Of a stretch of 61,567 bases of DNA, positions 25,752 through 34,837 are shown one piece after another. The DNA lies in NCBI GenBank assembly GCA_019240115.1, contig JAFAYV010000022.1:1-61567 (forward strand), written 5' to 3'. Each line of letters opens with the position of its first letter. Positions within the stretch are counted from its first letter, which is position 1. A program made the translations under genes and the position numbers. The notes under the pieces were generated by a model. It was not told the origin of the DNA. It saw only the letters and a list, made by a program, of their open reading frames with translations, and did no database searches. The DNA comes from Solirubrobacterales bacterium. GTDB taxonomy: Bacteria > Actinomycetota > Thermoleophilia > Solirubrobacterales > Solirubrobacteraceae.

Positions 25752-26744
25752 CTAGCCCAGCCCGAGAAGCGCGCGCGCCGCTTGGAGGCTCGGAGCACGC
25801 TGGAGCGCATCCTGCAGCGCCGGGCCGTCGTGCAGCCGGGTCACGTACCACGGGTAGAACTTGCGCAGATAGCGCGCGGCGCGCTCCTCGCCGAGATGGT
25901 CGACGGCGCCGCGCATCACCCACTCGAGCTCGCGCAGGATCTCGGCGCGCGAGACCGCGTCCGGGCCGCCGCCCCGCCCGCCGAGCAACTCGTCGAACAG
26001 CCACGGGTTGCCGAGCGAGCCGCGCGCCAGCGCGACCGCGGCGGCGCCGGTGCGCTCGAACGCGGTATGGACGCGCTCGGCGCTGTGCAGCCCGCCGGAG
26101 ATGACGACCGGGACGTCGACCTCCTCGATCAGCTCGCGGGCGGCCGCGTGATCGAGAGAGCCCGAGTGGCGCTGGGCGGCCACGCGCGGGTGCAGGCACA
26201 GACCCGCGACGGCGCCCTCGCCGGCGAGCCGGCGGGCGAGCTCCAGGCCGCTGCGATCGCCCGCGCGCAGACCCGAGCGCAGCTTGACGGTGACCGGCAG
26301 GCCGGATCCGCGCGCCGCCGCCCGCGCCAGGGCGACCGCGCGCGCCGGCTCGTGCAGCAGCGCCGCGCCGGCGCCCGTCTTGCACACCTTCGGGACCGGA
26401 CAGCCCATGTTGAGGTCGATGAGGTCGGCCCCGGCGGCGGCGACCCGCTCGGCGGCCGAGGCCATGACGTCGGGGTCGTGGCCGAACAGCTGCATCGAGA
26501 CCGGGTGCTCGTCGGGGTGGATGCGCAACAGCTCCCGGCAGGTGCGCTCGTTGCGGTAGTGCACCGCGAAGCTCGAGACCATCTCGGAGGTGACCAGGCC
26601 GGCGCCGTGGCGTCTGGCCTGTAGGCGCACGAACCAGTTCCCGATGCCGGCGAGCGGCGCGAGCACGACCCGGTTGGCGATCGGCACGCCCCCGAGCGTC
26701 CACGGGTCCGACAGGGTGCGCACTCCATCCATCAGCGAGGTCAC
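25752..26744 (-). CDS. dus: tRNA-dihydrouridine synthase (DusB-like)
   Basis: The 330-residue FMN enzyme reduces uridines in the tRNA D-loop. The barrel shows APLAGIGNWFVR, VTSEMVSS, QLFGHDPDVM, the catalytic Cys in NMGCPVPKVCKTGAG, a KLRSGL phosphate/FMN motif, HPR and SGGLHSAE near the C-terminus, and a helical tRNA-binding end. GTG 26744 has GGAG 5 nt upstream. It is divergent from the amidohydrolase, with only 9 bp between the starts. Confidence 0.93.
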   Translation of the reverse strand: MTSLMDGVRTLSDPWTLGGVPIANRVVLAPLAGIGNWFVRLQARRHGAGLVTSEMVSSFAVHYRNERTCRELLRIHPDEHPVSMQLFGHDPDVMASAAERVAAAGADLIDLNMGCPVPKVCKTGAGAALLHEPARAVALARAAARGSGLPVTVKLRSGLRAGDRSGLELARRLAGEGAVAGLCLHPRVAAQRHSGSLDHAAARELIEEVDVPVVISGGLHSAERVHTAFERTGAAAVALARGSLGNPWLFDELLGGRGGGPDAVSRAEILRELEWVMRGAVDHLGEERAARYLRKFYPWYVTRLHDGPALQDALQRAPSLQAARALLGLG

Positions 26745-26753
26745 GGTCGCTCC

Positions 26754-27905
26754 ATGCTACGAATCCATCGCGTGGATCTCGTCCCCACCCTTGCACCCTG
26801 GGCCGACCAGATGCGCTCGGAGCTCCCCGGCGTGGAGCTGTTCGACGCCCACACCCACCTCGGCGACAACGACCCGGACGGGATGCGCCAGTCGGTCGAC
26901 GAGCTGCTCGACGTCCTGCGCGCCGCCGGGGCGGTCGGCGCGTTCACGTTCCCGATGCACGAGCCCGATGGTTATCCGCCCGCCAACGACATGGTCATCG
27001 AGGCGGCGCACCGCGCGGACGGCCTGCTGACCCCGTTCTGCCGGGTGAGCCCGAACGCGGGCGACGCGCCGCAGGAGGCCGAGCGCGCGCTGAACGCCGG
27101 CGCCCGAGGCATCAAGCTCCATCCTCGCGCCGAGCAGTTCAGCCTCGACCATCCCGCCGTCCGGTCGCTCGCGGCGATGGCCCACGAGCGGCGACTGCCG
27201 ATCCTCATCCACGCCGGGCGCGGGATCCCGGCGCTCGGCGCCCACGCCGTCCAGCTCGCCGGCGAGTTCCCCGAGGCTCGCCTCATCCTCGCCCACGCCG
27301 GGATCTGTGACCTGTCGTGGATCTGGCGCGTCGCCGCCGATCACCCGAACCTGCTGTTCGACACCGCGTGGTGGATGCCGGCGGACCTGCAGACGCTGTT
27401 CGCGCTGGTGCCGCCCGGCCAGATCCTCTTCGCCTCCGACGCGCCCTACGGTCACCCGATGGTCTCGGCGGTGGTCCAGCTGCGCTCCGCGCTCCAGGTC
27501 GGGCTCTCGGTGGCGCAGATCGCCGAGATCACGTCGCTGCAGTCGCTGCGGATCGCGGCCGGGGAACCGCTGGCGCCGGCAGGGGTCGCGATCGGCGAGC
27601 GCGACCGTGCGTCCCACCTGCTGCTGGACCGCGTCTCGGAGTTCCTCATGCTGGGCGCGATCGCCACCATGCGCGGGCACGAGAACGGCCCCGAGATGAT
27701 CGCGCTGGCGCGGCTGTCCTGCGACGTGCCCGACGACATCGACGACGCGCCGGTGTTCGCGGTGCTGCGCGAGCTGATTCGCGCCTACGAGGAGCTCACG
27801 GCCGCCGAGCCCGACAGCCGGCGGCGGATCTCGTTTCTCATCCTCGCCGCGACCGTCGCGCGGACCCCCGACGTCCCCGTCCCCGAGGTCTCGGCGCTCG
27901 CCTGA
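26754..27905 (+). CDS. Amidohydrolase-family metal-dependent hydrolase
   Basis: The 383-residue TIM-barrel protein has the metal-binding DAHTHLG (H-x-H near residue 33), GIKLHPR, LIHAGRG, LILAHAGI and FASDAPYG, so the metal site appears intact. The fold fits amidohydrolase_2 or TatD-like enzymes. A helical region of about 100 residues (from 285 on) follows the barrel and has no recognised domain. No SD is seen at ATG 26754. Its substrate is unknown. It stands alone between dus and coaX. Confidence 0.82.
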   Translation: MLRIHRVDLVPTLAPWADQMRSELPGVELFDAHTHLGDNDPDGMRQSVDELLDVLRAAGAVGAFTFPMHEPDGYPPANDMVIEAAHRADGLLTPFCRVSPNAGDAPQEAERALNAGARGIKLHPRAEQFSLDHPAVRSLAAMAHERRLPILIHAGRGIPALGAHAVQLAGEFPEARLILAHAGICDLSWIWRVAADHPNLLFDTAWWMPADLQTLFALVPPGQILFASDAPYGHPMVSAVVQLRSALQVGLSVAQIAEITSLQSLRIAAGEPLAPAGVAIGERDRASHLLLDRVSEFLMLGAIATMRGHENGPEMIALARLSCDVPDDIDDAPVFAVLRELIRAYEELTAAEPDSRRRISFLILAATVARTPDVPVPEVSALA

Positions 27906-27938
27906 CGCGGGCCCCCGTGGTTGTGGTCGGGCCGGCCA

Positions 27939-28715
27939 CTACTCCTGGTTGCGCTCCCAGATGAGTCGCAGCCCGGTCAGCGTCAGGAGCTCGTCGATCT
28001 CGTCGATCGTCTCGCGGACCGCCGGCACGAGCACCCAAGCGAGACCGCCGGTGGCCACCACCCGGGTCCCGTCTCCGAGCTCGTCGCGCAGCCGCCGCAC
28101 GATCCCGTCGACCTGGCCCGCGAACCCGAACACGATGCCCGAGCGGATCGCCTCGACCGTCGACTTGCCGATCAGCGCCCGCGGCTCGGCGAGCTCGACC
28201 TTCGGCAGCTTCGCCGCGCGCTCGTACAGCGCGTCGATCGAGATCTCCGCGCCGGGGGTGATGATGCCGCCGAGGTACTCGCCGGCGCCGGAGACGATGT
28301 CGTAGGTGATCGCGGTCCCGAAGTCGACGACGACGCACGCGTCGCCGACCCGCGCGTAGGCGGCCACGGCGTTGACGAGCCGGTCGGCGCCGACCTCGCG
28401 CGGGTTGTCGATCCGGATCGGCATCCCGGTGCGGATCGCCGGGCCGACGACGAGCATCTCGTGGCCGAGATAGCGCCGCGACATCGCCGTCCACTGATCC
28501 GCCAGTGACGGCACCGTCGAGGAGATGATCGAGCTCTCGACGTCGGCGAAGTGCAGCCCCCGCAGCTCGAGCAGGTTGCCGAGCTTGGAGGCGAGCTCGT
28601 CGGAGGTGGACTCGCGCACGGTGGCGAACCGCCAGTGCTCGGAGACGATCGCGTCCGCGTCGGGATAGACGCCGAAATGGGTCTGGGTGTTGCCGACGTC
28701 GACGACGAGCAGCAT
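27939..28715 (-). CDS. coaX: Type III pantothenate kinase
   Basis: The 258-residue ASKHA-fold kinase phosphorylates pantothenate in the first step of CoA synthesis. DVGNT (6-10), the conserved GADRLVNAVAAY, catalytic DFGTAITYD and GGIITPG are present. Type III enzymes need a monovalent cation and are not feedback-inhibited by CoA. A GATAAT hexamer (28729-28724) lies 8 nt before ATG 28715, suggesting its own leaderless transcript even though it follows folK closely. Confidence 0.96.
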   Translation of the reverse strand: MLLVVDVGNTQTHFGVYPDADAIVSEHWRFATVRESTSDELASKLGNLLELRGLHFADVESSIISSTVPSLADQWTAMSRRYLGHEMLVVGPAIRTGMPIRIDNPREVGADRLVNAVAAYARVGDACVVVDFGTAITYDIVSGAGEYLGGIITPGAEISIDALYERAAKLPKVELAEPRALIGKSTVEAIRSGIVFGFAGQVDGIVRRLRDELGDGTRVVATGGLAWVLVPAVRETIDEIDELLTLTGLRLIWERNQE

Positions 28716-28724
28716 CGGGCGGGA

Positions 28725-29252
28725 TTATCGGCCGGCGTCGGACCGCTTGACGTGCAGCGGGGGCCCGGCGCAACGGACCGCCTGGGCGGGCCGGGCTCGG
28801 TTCAGCCCCGCCAGCAGCGCGTCGAGCCGCTCGCCGTCGGGGAGCGCGAGGTCGGAGTCGAGCTCGAGCAGGGGCACGAGCACGAACCGTCGCGAGCTGA
28901 CCTCCGCGTGGGGGAGGGTCAGCCGCGGCGACGCGTAGCGCTCGTTGCCGAGCAGCAGCAGGTCGACGTCGATCACCCGCGGGCCGTGCCGCGGCCCCCC
29001 GGCCGCCCGCCCCACCTCGTGCTCGACCGCCTTGCAGGCGTCGAGCAGCGCCTCGGGGGCGAGCTCGGTGTCGATCTCGATCGCGGCGTTGAGGAACTCG
29101 GGCTGGTCGAGCACGAGCCCCACGGGCTCGGTCCGGTACGTCGATGAGGAGCGCAGCACGCGCACCCCGTGCTTGGCGAGCGTGGCCACCGCCGCCTCGA
29201 GATGGGCGCGGCTGTCCCCGATGTTCGACCCCAGCCCGAGGTACCCGCGCAC
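28725..29252 (-). CDS. folK: 2-amino-4-hydroxy-6-hydroxymethyldihydropteridine pyrophosphokinase
   Basis: The 175-residue folate enzyme pyrophosphorylates hydroxymethyl-dihydropterin. It shows YLGLGSNIGD at the N-terminus, SSSTYRTEPVG, QPEFLNAA and the catalytic RVIDVDLLLLG. GTG 29252 gives the canonical N-terminus (MRGYLGLGSN). A TTG eight codons earlier is also open but lies in a repeated segment. The start region (GACGTG plus about 13 nt) is repeated upstream with a 19-bp period. It follows folB in the folate operon. Confidence 0.94.
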   Translation of the reverse strand: MRGYLGLGSNIGDSRAHLEAAVATLAKHGVRVLRSSSTYRTEPVGLVLDQPEFLNAAIEIDTELAPEALLDACKAVEHEVGRAAGGPRHGPRVIDVDLLLLGNERYASPRLTLPHAEVSSRRFVLVPLLELDSDLALPDGERLDALLAGLNRARPAQAVRCAGPPLHVKRSDAGR

Positions 29253-29293
29253 GTCAGGCCCGCCCGCCCACGTCAACCCCGTCCGCGCACGTC
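29250..29293 (-). repeat. 19-bp tandem repeat carrying the folK start codon
   Basis: GACGTG recurs exactly every 19 bp on the minus strand (GTG codons at 29290, 29271 and 29252; the last is the folK start). The two upstream GTGs open five-codon frames (MRGRG, MGGRA) that each stop in a TGA one base before the next GTG. The sequence after each GTG resembles the first folK codons, so the start region has apparently been duplicated. Confidence 0.6.
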
Positions 29294-29307
29294 GTGGCGG
29301 CGCCGGC

Positions 29308-29742
29308 TCACTCGCCGTGCTCGGCCTCGCGCCACACCTCGACCGAGACCTCGGTCACCGGCAGCGCGAGCGGAGGCTCGGGCTTGGCCGCCTTGACCCA
29401 CACCGCCTCGGGGCCGTACTGCGCGAGCAGCCGCTCGGCGATCGCCGCGCACAGCCGCTCGAGCGTCTTGTACGTCCGCTGCTGGGCGACGAGGTTGACC
29501 GAGTCGCACACCTGCCCGTAGTCGACGGTGTCCTCGATCCGATCTGTGACCGTGGCGTCGCAATCAGTCACATCGAGGCGCAGGTCGAGCAGCAGCCTTT
29601 GGCCGACCTCGCGCTCGGCGGCGGTCACCCCGACGTGCGTGTACAGCGACAGTCCCGAGATCTCGATCGCGACCTCGGGCTCGGAGGCCTCAGGCTCGTC
29701 CTCTACCTCGTCGGGGTCATAGTCGGCGTCGTCCCGGGCCAT
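29308..29742 (-). CDS. folB: Dihydroneopterin aldolase
   Basis: The 144-residue enzyme converts dihydroneopterin to hydroxymethyl-dihydropterin. The core begins at EISGLSLYTHVGVTAAEREVGQ (about 27), with DTVDYGQVCD and the catalytic-region TYKTLERLCAAIAERLL. An acidic, disordered-looking N-terminus of about 22 residues (DDADYDPDEVEDEPEASEPE) precedes the core and is unusual. ATG 29742 lies 40 bp inside the folP 3' end, in another frame, so the extension may be a by-product of overlap. Confidence 0.95.
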   Translation of the reverse strand: MARDDADYDPDEVEDEPEASEPEVAIEISGLSLYTHVGVTAAEREVGQRLLLDLRLDVTDCDATVTDRIEDTVDYGQVCDSVNLVAQQRTYKTLERLCAAIAERLLAQYGPEAVWVKAAKPEPPLALPVTEVSVEVWREAEHGE

Positions 29743-30539
29743 GGCCGTGAGAACGTAGCAGCCGCGACCTCGAGCCCATCGCGCGTGGGGTGGACGTCGT
29801 GGACCCGGAAGACGCTGGCCCCGCGCTCGTAGGCCAGCACGTTGACGGCCACCGTCGCGACCACCCGCCCGTCGAGCGCCGCCCCGGTGATCTGCCCGAG
29901 GAACGACTTGCGCGAGGCCCCGAACACGATCGGCCGCCCGAGCGCAACGAGCTCGTCGAGCCGGCGCACCAGCTCGAGGTTGTGCTCGAGCGTCTTGCCG
30001 AACCCGATCCCGGGATCCAGGAGGATGCGCTCCTCGGCGATCCCCGCCTCGACGGCGGCGGCCATCCGCGCCTGCAGGAACGCCTTGACCTCGGAGACGA
30101 CATCGTCGTAGCGGGGATCGTCCTGCATCGTCCGCGGCTCGCCCAGCATGTGCATGAGGCAGCAGTCCACCCCGGCGTCCGCGACGATGCCCGCCATCGC
30201 CGGGTCACCGCGCAGCGCCGTGACGTCGTTGACGAGCGTCGCCCCGGCGCGGAGGCCCGCGGCGGCGACCGACGCCTTCGAGGTGTCGATCGACAGCTGC
30301 GCGCCGACGCCCCGCAACCCCTCGAGCACCGGCACGACGCGCTCGAGCTCGACCGCCTCGCCGACCGTCTCGGCTCCGGGCCGGGTGGACTCGCCGCCGA
30401 CGTCGAGGATCGCGGCACCCTGGGCGACGAGCGCGAGCCCATGCTGCACCGCCGCCCCCGGATCGAGGTAGCGCCCGCCGTCGGAGAACGAGTCGGGGGT
30501 GACGTTGACGATCCCCATGATCCGCGGCCCCGCGGTCAC
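29703..30539 (-). CDS. folP: Dihydropteroate synthase
   Basis: The 278-residue TIM-barrel enzyme condenses hydroxymethyl-dihydropterin pyrophosphate with p-aminobenzoate and is the sulfonamide target. It has GIVNVTPDSFSDGG, DVGGESTRPGA, INDVTAL-type VNDVTALRGD, DPGIGFGKT and GASRKSFLG. The start is GTG 30539 (ATG 30518 is also possible) with GGAG 5 nt upstream. That start and ribosome-binding site are the last unit of an eight-fold 17-bp repeat. No folE lies next to it, unlike in many actinobacteria. Confidence 0.96.
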   Translation of the reverse strand: MTAGPRIMGIVNVTPDSFSDGGRYLDPGAAVQHGLALVAQGAAILDVGGESTRPGAETVGEAVELERVVPVLEGLRGVGAQLSIDTSKASVAAAGLRAGATLVNDVTALRGDPAMAGIVADAGVDCCLMHMLGEPRTMQDDPRYDDVVSEVKAFLQARMAAAVEAGIAEERILLDPGIGFGKTLEHNLELVRRLDELVALGRPIVFGASRKSFLGQITGAALDGRVVATVAVNVLAYERGASVFRVHDVHPTRDGLEVAAATFSRPWPGTTPTMTPTR

Positions 30540-30670
30540 GTCGGCTCCTCGGTCACGTCGGCTCCCCGGTCACGTCGGCTCCCCGGTCATGTCGGCTCCC
30601 GGGTCACTGCGGTCCCCACGGTCACGTCGGCTCCCCGGTCACTGCGGCCCCCGTTTCACGTCGGCTCCTC
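30534..30670 (-). repeat. 17-bp tandem array of ribosome-binding site plus stop/start codon before folP
   Basis: Eight units (17 bp, one of 18) run from 30670 to 30534. The core on the minus strand is GGAGCCGACGTGACC: a GGAG ribosome-binding site, 5 nt, then GTGA in which a stop and a start overlap. The first unit is the end of the upstream gene (stop 30658-30656); the last provides the folP start. Units at 30585 have ATGA instead of GTGA. Reading through, each start opens a frame of 6 codons (12 at the 18-bp unit) ending at the next overlap. Confidence 0.85.
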
Positions 30671-30934
30671 GTCGGGCCAGCGCCCCGTGCGGTCGAAGTG
30701 CTCGCGCGCCCGCTCCTCCTCCTCGCGCTCGGCGTTGGACTGGAGACTGAGGCGAAACAGCCAGTTGGTCAGCCACACGATGAGCGCGACGATCACGAAC
30801 CCGACGCCCACCGCCGACTCCAGCGAGTGGGTGTCGGCGAGCTCCGAGTAGCTGAAGTGGCCGAGGAACAGCAGGACCACCCCGGCGACCCCAATCCCGA
30901 GCGGCAGCCAGACCCGCGTCAGGCGAAGGATCAC
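30656..30934 (-). CDS. Small two-helix membrane protein
   Basis: The 92-residue protein has two hydrophobic segments (about 9-25 and 41-61), then a charged, Glu/Arg-rich cytoplasmic tail (NAEREEEERAREHF). No family is recognised. It sits 29 bp after ftsH and before folP on the same strand, where folE is often found in other actinobacteria. Its last codons and stop (GAGGAGCCGACGTGA) are the founder copy of the 17-bp array that leads to folP. Confidence 0.7.
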   Translation of the reverse strand: MILRLTRVWLPLGIGVAGVVLLFLGHFSYSELADTHSLESAVGVGFVIVALIVWLTNWLFRLSLQSNAEREEEERAREHFDRTGRWPDEEPT

Positions 30935-30963
30935 CTAGTGCCCGCGTCCCGCGGACACGGGTT

Positions 30964-32904
<1,941 letters not shown>

Positions 32905-32986
32905 GATGGCGGTGCGCGACCTTCGTCCTTGAGACCCCGGACTGATCTGCCGCGGATCAGGTAGCCTAGCAGGAGCGTTTGTCCGC

Positions 32987-33529
32987 TCAGCCGGTCGATC
33001 CCGGCCGCAGGGCGGCCACGTACGGCAGGTTGCGGTAGCGCTCGGCGAGGTCGAGGCCGTAGCCGATCGCGAACCGGTCGGGGATCTCGAACCCGACGTA
33101 CCGCGTCTGGAGGTCGACCTTCCGGCGCTCGGGCTTGATCAGCAGCGCGCACACCTCGAGCGACGCCGGGTTGCGTCCGGCGAGGTTGCGCATCAGATAC
33201 TGCAGCGTCAGGCCCGAGTCGACGATGTCCTCGACGATCAGCACGTCGCGGCCCTCGATCGCCGCGTCGAGGTCCTTGAGGATCCGCACGACCCCCGACG
33301 AGCGCGTCGCCGACCCGTAGGAGGCGACCGCCATGAAGTCGACCTCAACGGGGATGGCGAGGTGGCGCATGAGGTCGGCGAGGAAGAACACGGCGCCCTT
33401 CAGCACCCCGATGAGCAGCAGGTCCTTGTCCACGTAGTCGCGCGAGACCTCGGCGGCGAGCTCGGCGACACGGCGCTGCAGGTCCTCCGCGGTGACGAGG
33501 ACCTCGCCGATCGCTCCGTCGTCGCTCAC
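32987..33529 (-). CDS. hpt: Hypoxanthine phosphoribosyltransferase
   Basis: The 180-residue purine-salvage enzyme makes IMP/GMP from bases and PRPP. VLKGAVFFLADLMR, the PRPP loop VLIVEDIVDSGLTLQYL and IPDRFAIGYGLD are characteristic. GTG 33529 overlaps the tilS stop as GTGA (4 bp), indicating coupling. An SD-like CAGGA overlaps the end of tilS. Confidence 0.95.
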   Translation of the reverse strand: MSDDGAIGEVLVTAEDLQRRVAELAAEVSRDYVDKDLLLIGVLKGAVFFLADLMRHLAIPVEVDFMAVASYGSATRSSGVVRILKDLDAAIEGRDVLIVEDIVDSGLTLQYLMRNLAGRNPASLEVCALLIKPERRKVDLQTRYVGFEIPDRFAIGYGLDLAERYRNLPYVAALRPGSTG

Positions 33530-34572
33530 TCCTGCATCTTAGGGGCGGGCTCCGCGGGTTGGTTTAGGGCGCGCTCCGCGCGCTGGTTGCCACCGTCGGC
33601 GGGGGCCTCGGCGCCGGGGACTGGGGCACCACCGTGCGGGGCGCGATCGTTCGGCGTGCGCCCGAAGCGCAGCCGCCCGGACCGCGCGGTCGCCCGCACG
33701 CCGCCGGGGAGATCGAGCGCGGCGGTCCCGGAGTCGGGCAGCGCGGCGATCTCCTCGGCGCGCCGCGCGACGCCCGCGGCGGGACGGCCGGCGGTCGCGT
33801 CGGCGAGGCGCTGGACGACGAGGCGGCGCAGCGCCGGGGTCAGGGACCGCAGCCGTGCCAGCTCGATCGCGTCGCCGTCGGCGAGCGCGGCGTCGACGAG
33901 CTCTGAGAGGACGTCGGCCTCCTCGCGCAGGATCTCGGCGAGCGCGAGCACGTTGGCCTGCGCCGCGGGGTGAATCCGCTCAAGCGCCGGCACGAGCTCG
34001 CCCCGGATCCGCCCGCGGGCGTAGGCGTCCGCGGCGTTGGACTCGTCCTCGCGCCAGCCCAGGCCTCGTGCCCGGCAGTACGCGCGCGCGTCCGCGCGCG
34101 TGAACATGAGCAGCGGGCGGACGAGCCGGCCGTCGCGGGGGCGCATGCCGAGCAGCGCCCGGCGGCTCGGCGAGGAGGCGAGGCGGTAGAGGATCGTCTC
34201 CACCTGGTCGGTGGCCGTGTGCCCCGCCGCGACATCGGCCCCGCGGGGCTCGGCGAGCGCGGCCGCCGCGCCGTAGCGCTGATCGCGCGCCCAGGCCTGC
34301 AGGTTGCCGACCGCGGGCCGGCGCGGCCGCCGGACCGCGAGCGCGACCCCGAGGGCCGCGCATGTCGCCCGGCAGTGGCGCTCGTCGCCGGCGGCGGCGT
34401 CACGCAGCCCGTAGTTGAGGTGCAGCGCGGTCACCGCCGGCGCCCCCGCGATCCGCGCCGCGAGATCGAGCAGGCAGGTCGAGTCGCCCCCGCCCGAGTA
34501 CAGGACGACGACCGCCCGCCCGGGGGTCAGCAGCCCGGCAGCGCGCACGCGCGCCTCGAGCTCGTCGCTCAC
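33526..34572 (-). CDS. tilS: tRNA(Ile)-lysidine synthase
   Basis: The 348-residue N-type PP-loop enzyme converts C34 to lysidine in tRNA-Ile(CAU). The ATP loop is LYSGGGDSTCLLD (about 25-35), with HLNYGLR, AAGHTATDQVETILYRL and RPLL motifs. The C-terminal region is Ala/Pro-rich and lacks a clear TilS C-domain, a short actinobacterial form. The TilS GTG start overlaps the stop of a 59-codon upstream frame as GTGA. A consensus promoter lies about 180 bp upstream. Confidence 0.93.
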   Translation of the reverse strand: MSDELEARVRAAGLLTPGRAVVVLYSGGGDSTCLLDLAARIAGAPAVTALHLNYGLRDAAAGDERHCRATCAALGVALAVRRPRRPAVGNLQAWARDQRYGAAAALAEPRGADVAAGHTATDQVETILYRLASSPSRRALLGMRPRDGRLVRPLLMFTRADARAYCRARGLGWREDESNAADAYARGRIRGELVPALERIHPAAQANVLALAEILREEADVLSELVDAALADGDAIELARLRSLTPALRRLVVQRLADATAGRPAAGVARRAEEIAALPDSGTAALDLPGGVRATARSGRLRFGRTPNDRAPHGGAPVPGAEAPADGGNQRAERALNQPAEPAPKMQE

Positions 34573-34748
34573 GCCGGCACGGAGGTCGCAAGTTGGCGGC
34601 GGGGTCCCGGTGAGTTCGTGGCCCCGCCGCCCGCGGGCGCAGCGGCCCGCTGCGTCGGCCGTCGGCGCTCGTCACGTTTCCGGCGGCGCCTCGCGATCGC
34701 GCCGCGCGGCGCGATCACGCTCCGGCCTGTGGCCTTGCGTTGAGGCAT
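34569..34748 (-). CDS. Possible 59-residue basic protein ahead of tilS
   Basis: The frame starts at ATG 34748 (MPQRKATGRSVIAP) and ends with TGA inside the tilS GTG start (GTGA). The product is very Arg-rich and has no known domain. The exact stop/start overlap favours a real gene. Against it, the -10 box of the strong promoter ends only 2 nt before the ATG, so that ATG would not be on the transcript; a downstream GTG (34718) would then be needed. It may be leader RNA only. Confidence 0.25.
   Translation of the reverse strand: MPQRKATGRSVIAPRGAIARRRRKRDERRRPTQRAAAPAGGGATNSPGPRRQLATSVPA
34695..34716. promoter_or_regulatory. Perfect 22-bp palindrome in the tilS leader
   Basis: The segment is a perfect self-complementary sequence of G and C with GATC at each end. 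On the minus-strand transcript it would form a hairpin about 30-50 nt after the predicted transcription start. No T-run follows, so simple termination is unlikely; it could affect mRNA stability or be a protein site. Confidence 0.45.
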
Positions 34749-34750
34749 CC

Positions 34751-34779
34751 TTTATACCCCGCTCAACCTCTCGTGTCAA
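34751..34779 (-). promoter_or_regulatory. Consensus sigma-70 promoter of the tilS-hpt-ftsH operon
   Basis: On the minus strand TTGACA (34779-34774) is followed by exactly 17 bp and TATAAA (34756-34751). This is the best promoter match in the window. The predicted start is near 34744, giving a leader of about 170 nt before tilS. Confidence 0.8.
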
Positions 34780-34837
34780 TCGCTACGAGAAATCCGTCTC
34801 AAGCGAGTCTACGGGCGGCCGGCTCTACGCTGCCGCG

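Noticed and set aside
23160-26624. Open frame of about 1150 codons on the plus strand
   Set aside because: It is antisense to a clear S53 peptidase and to dus. The composition is Arg/Ala/Gly/Asp only.
34415-34837. N-terminal extension of the purine nucleoside phosphorylase
   Set aside because: The extension is antisense to tilS and its promoter; the family starts at the ATG 34838 and a TACGCT box lies just before it.
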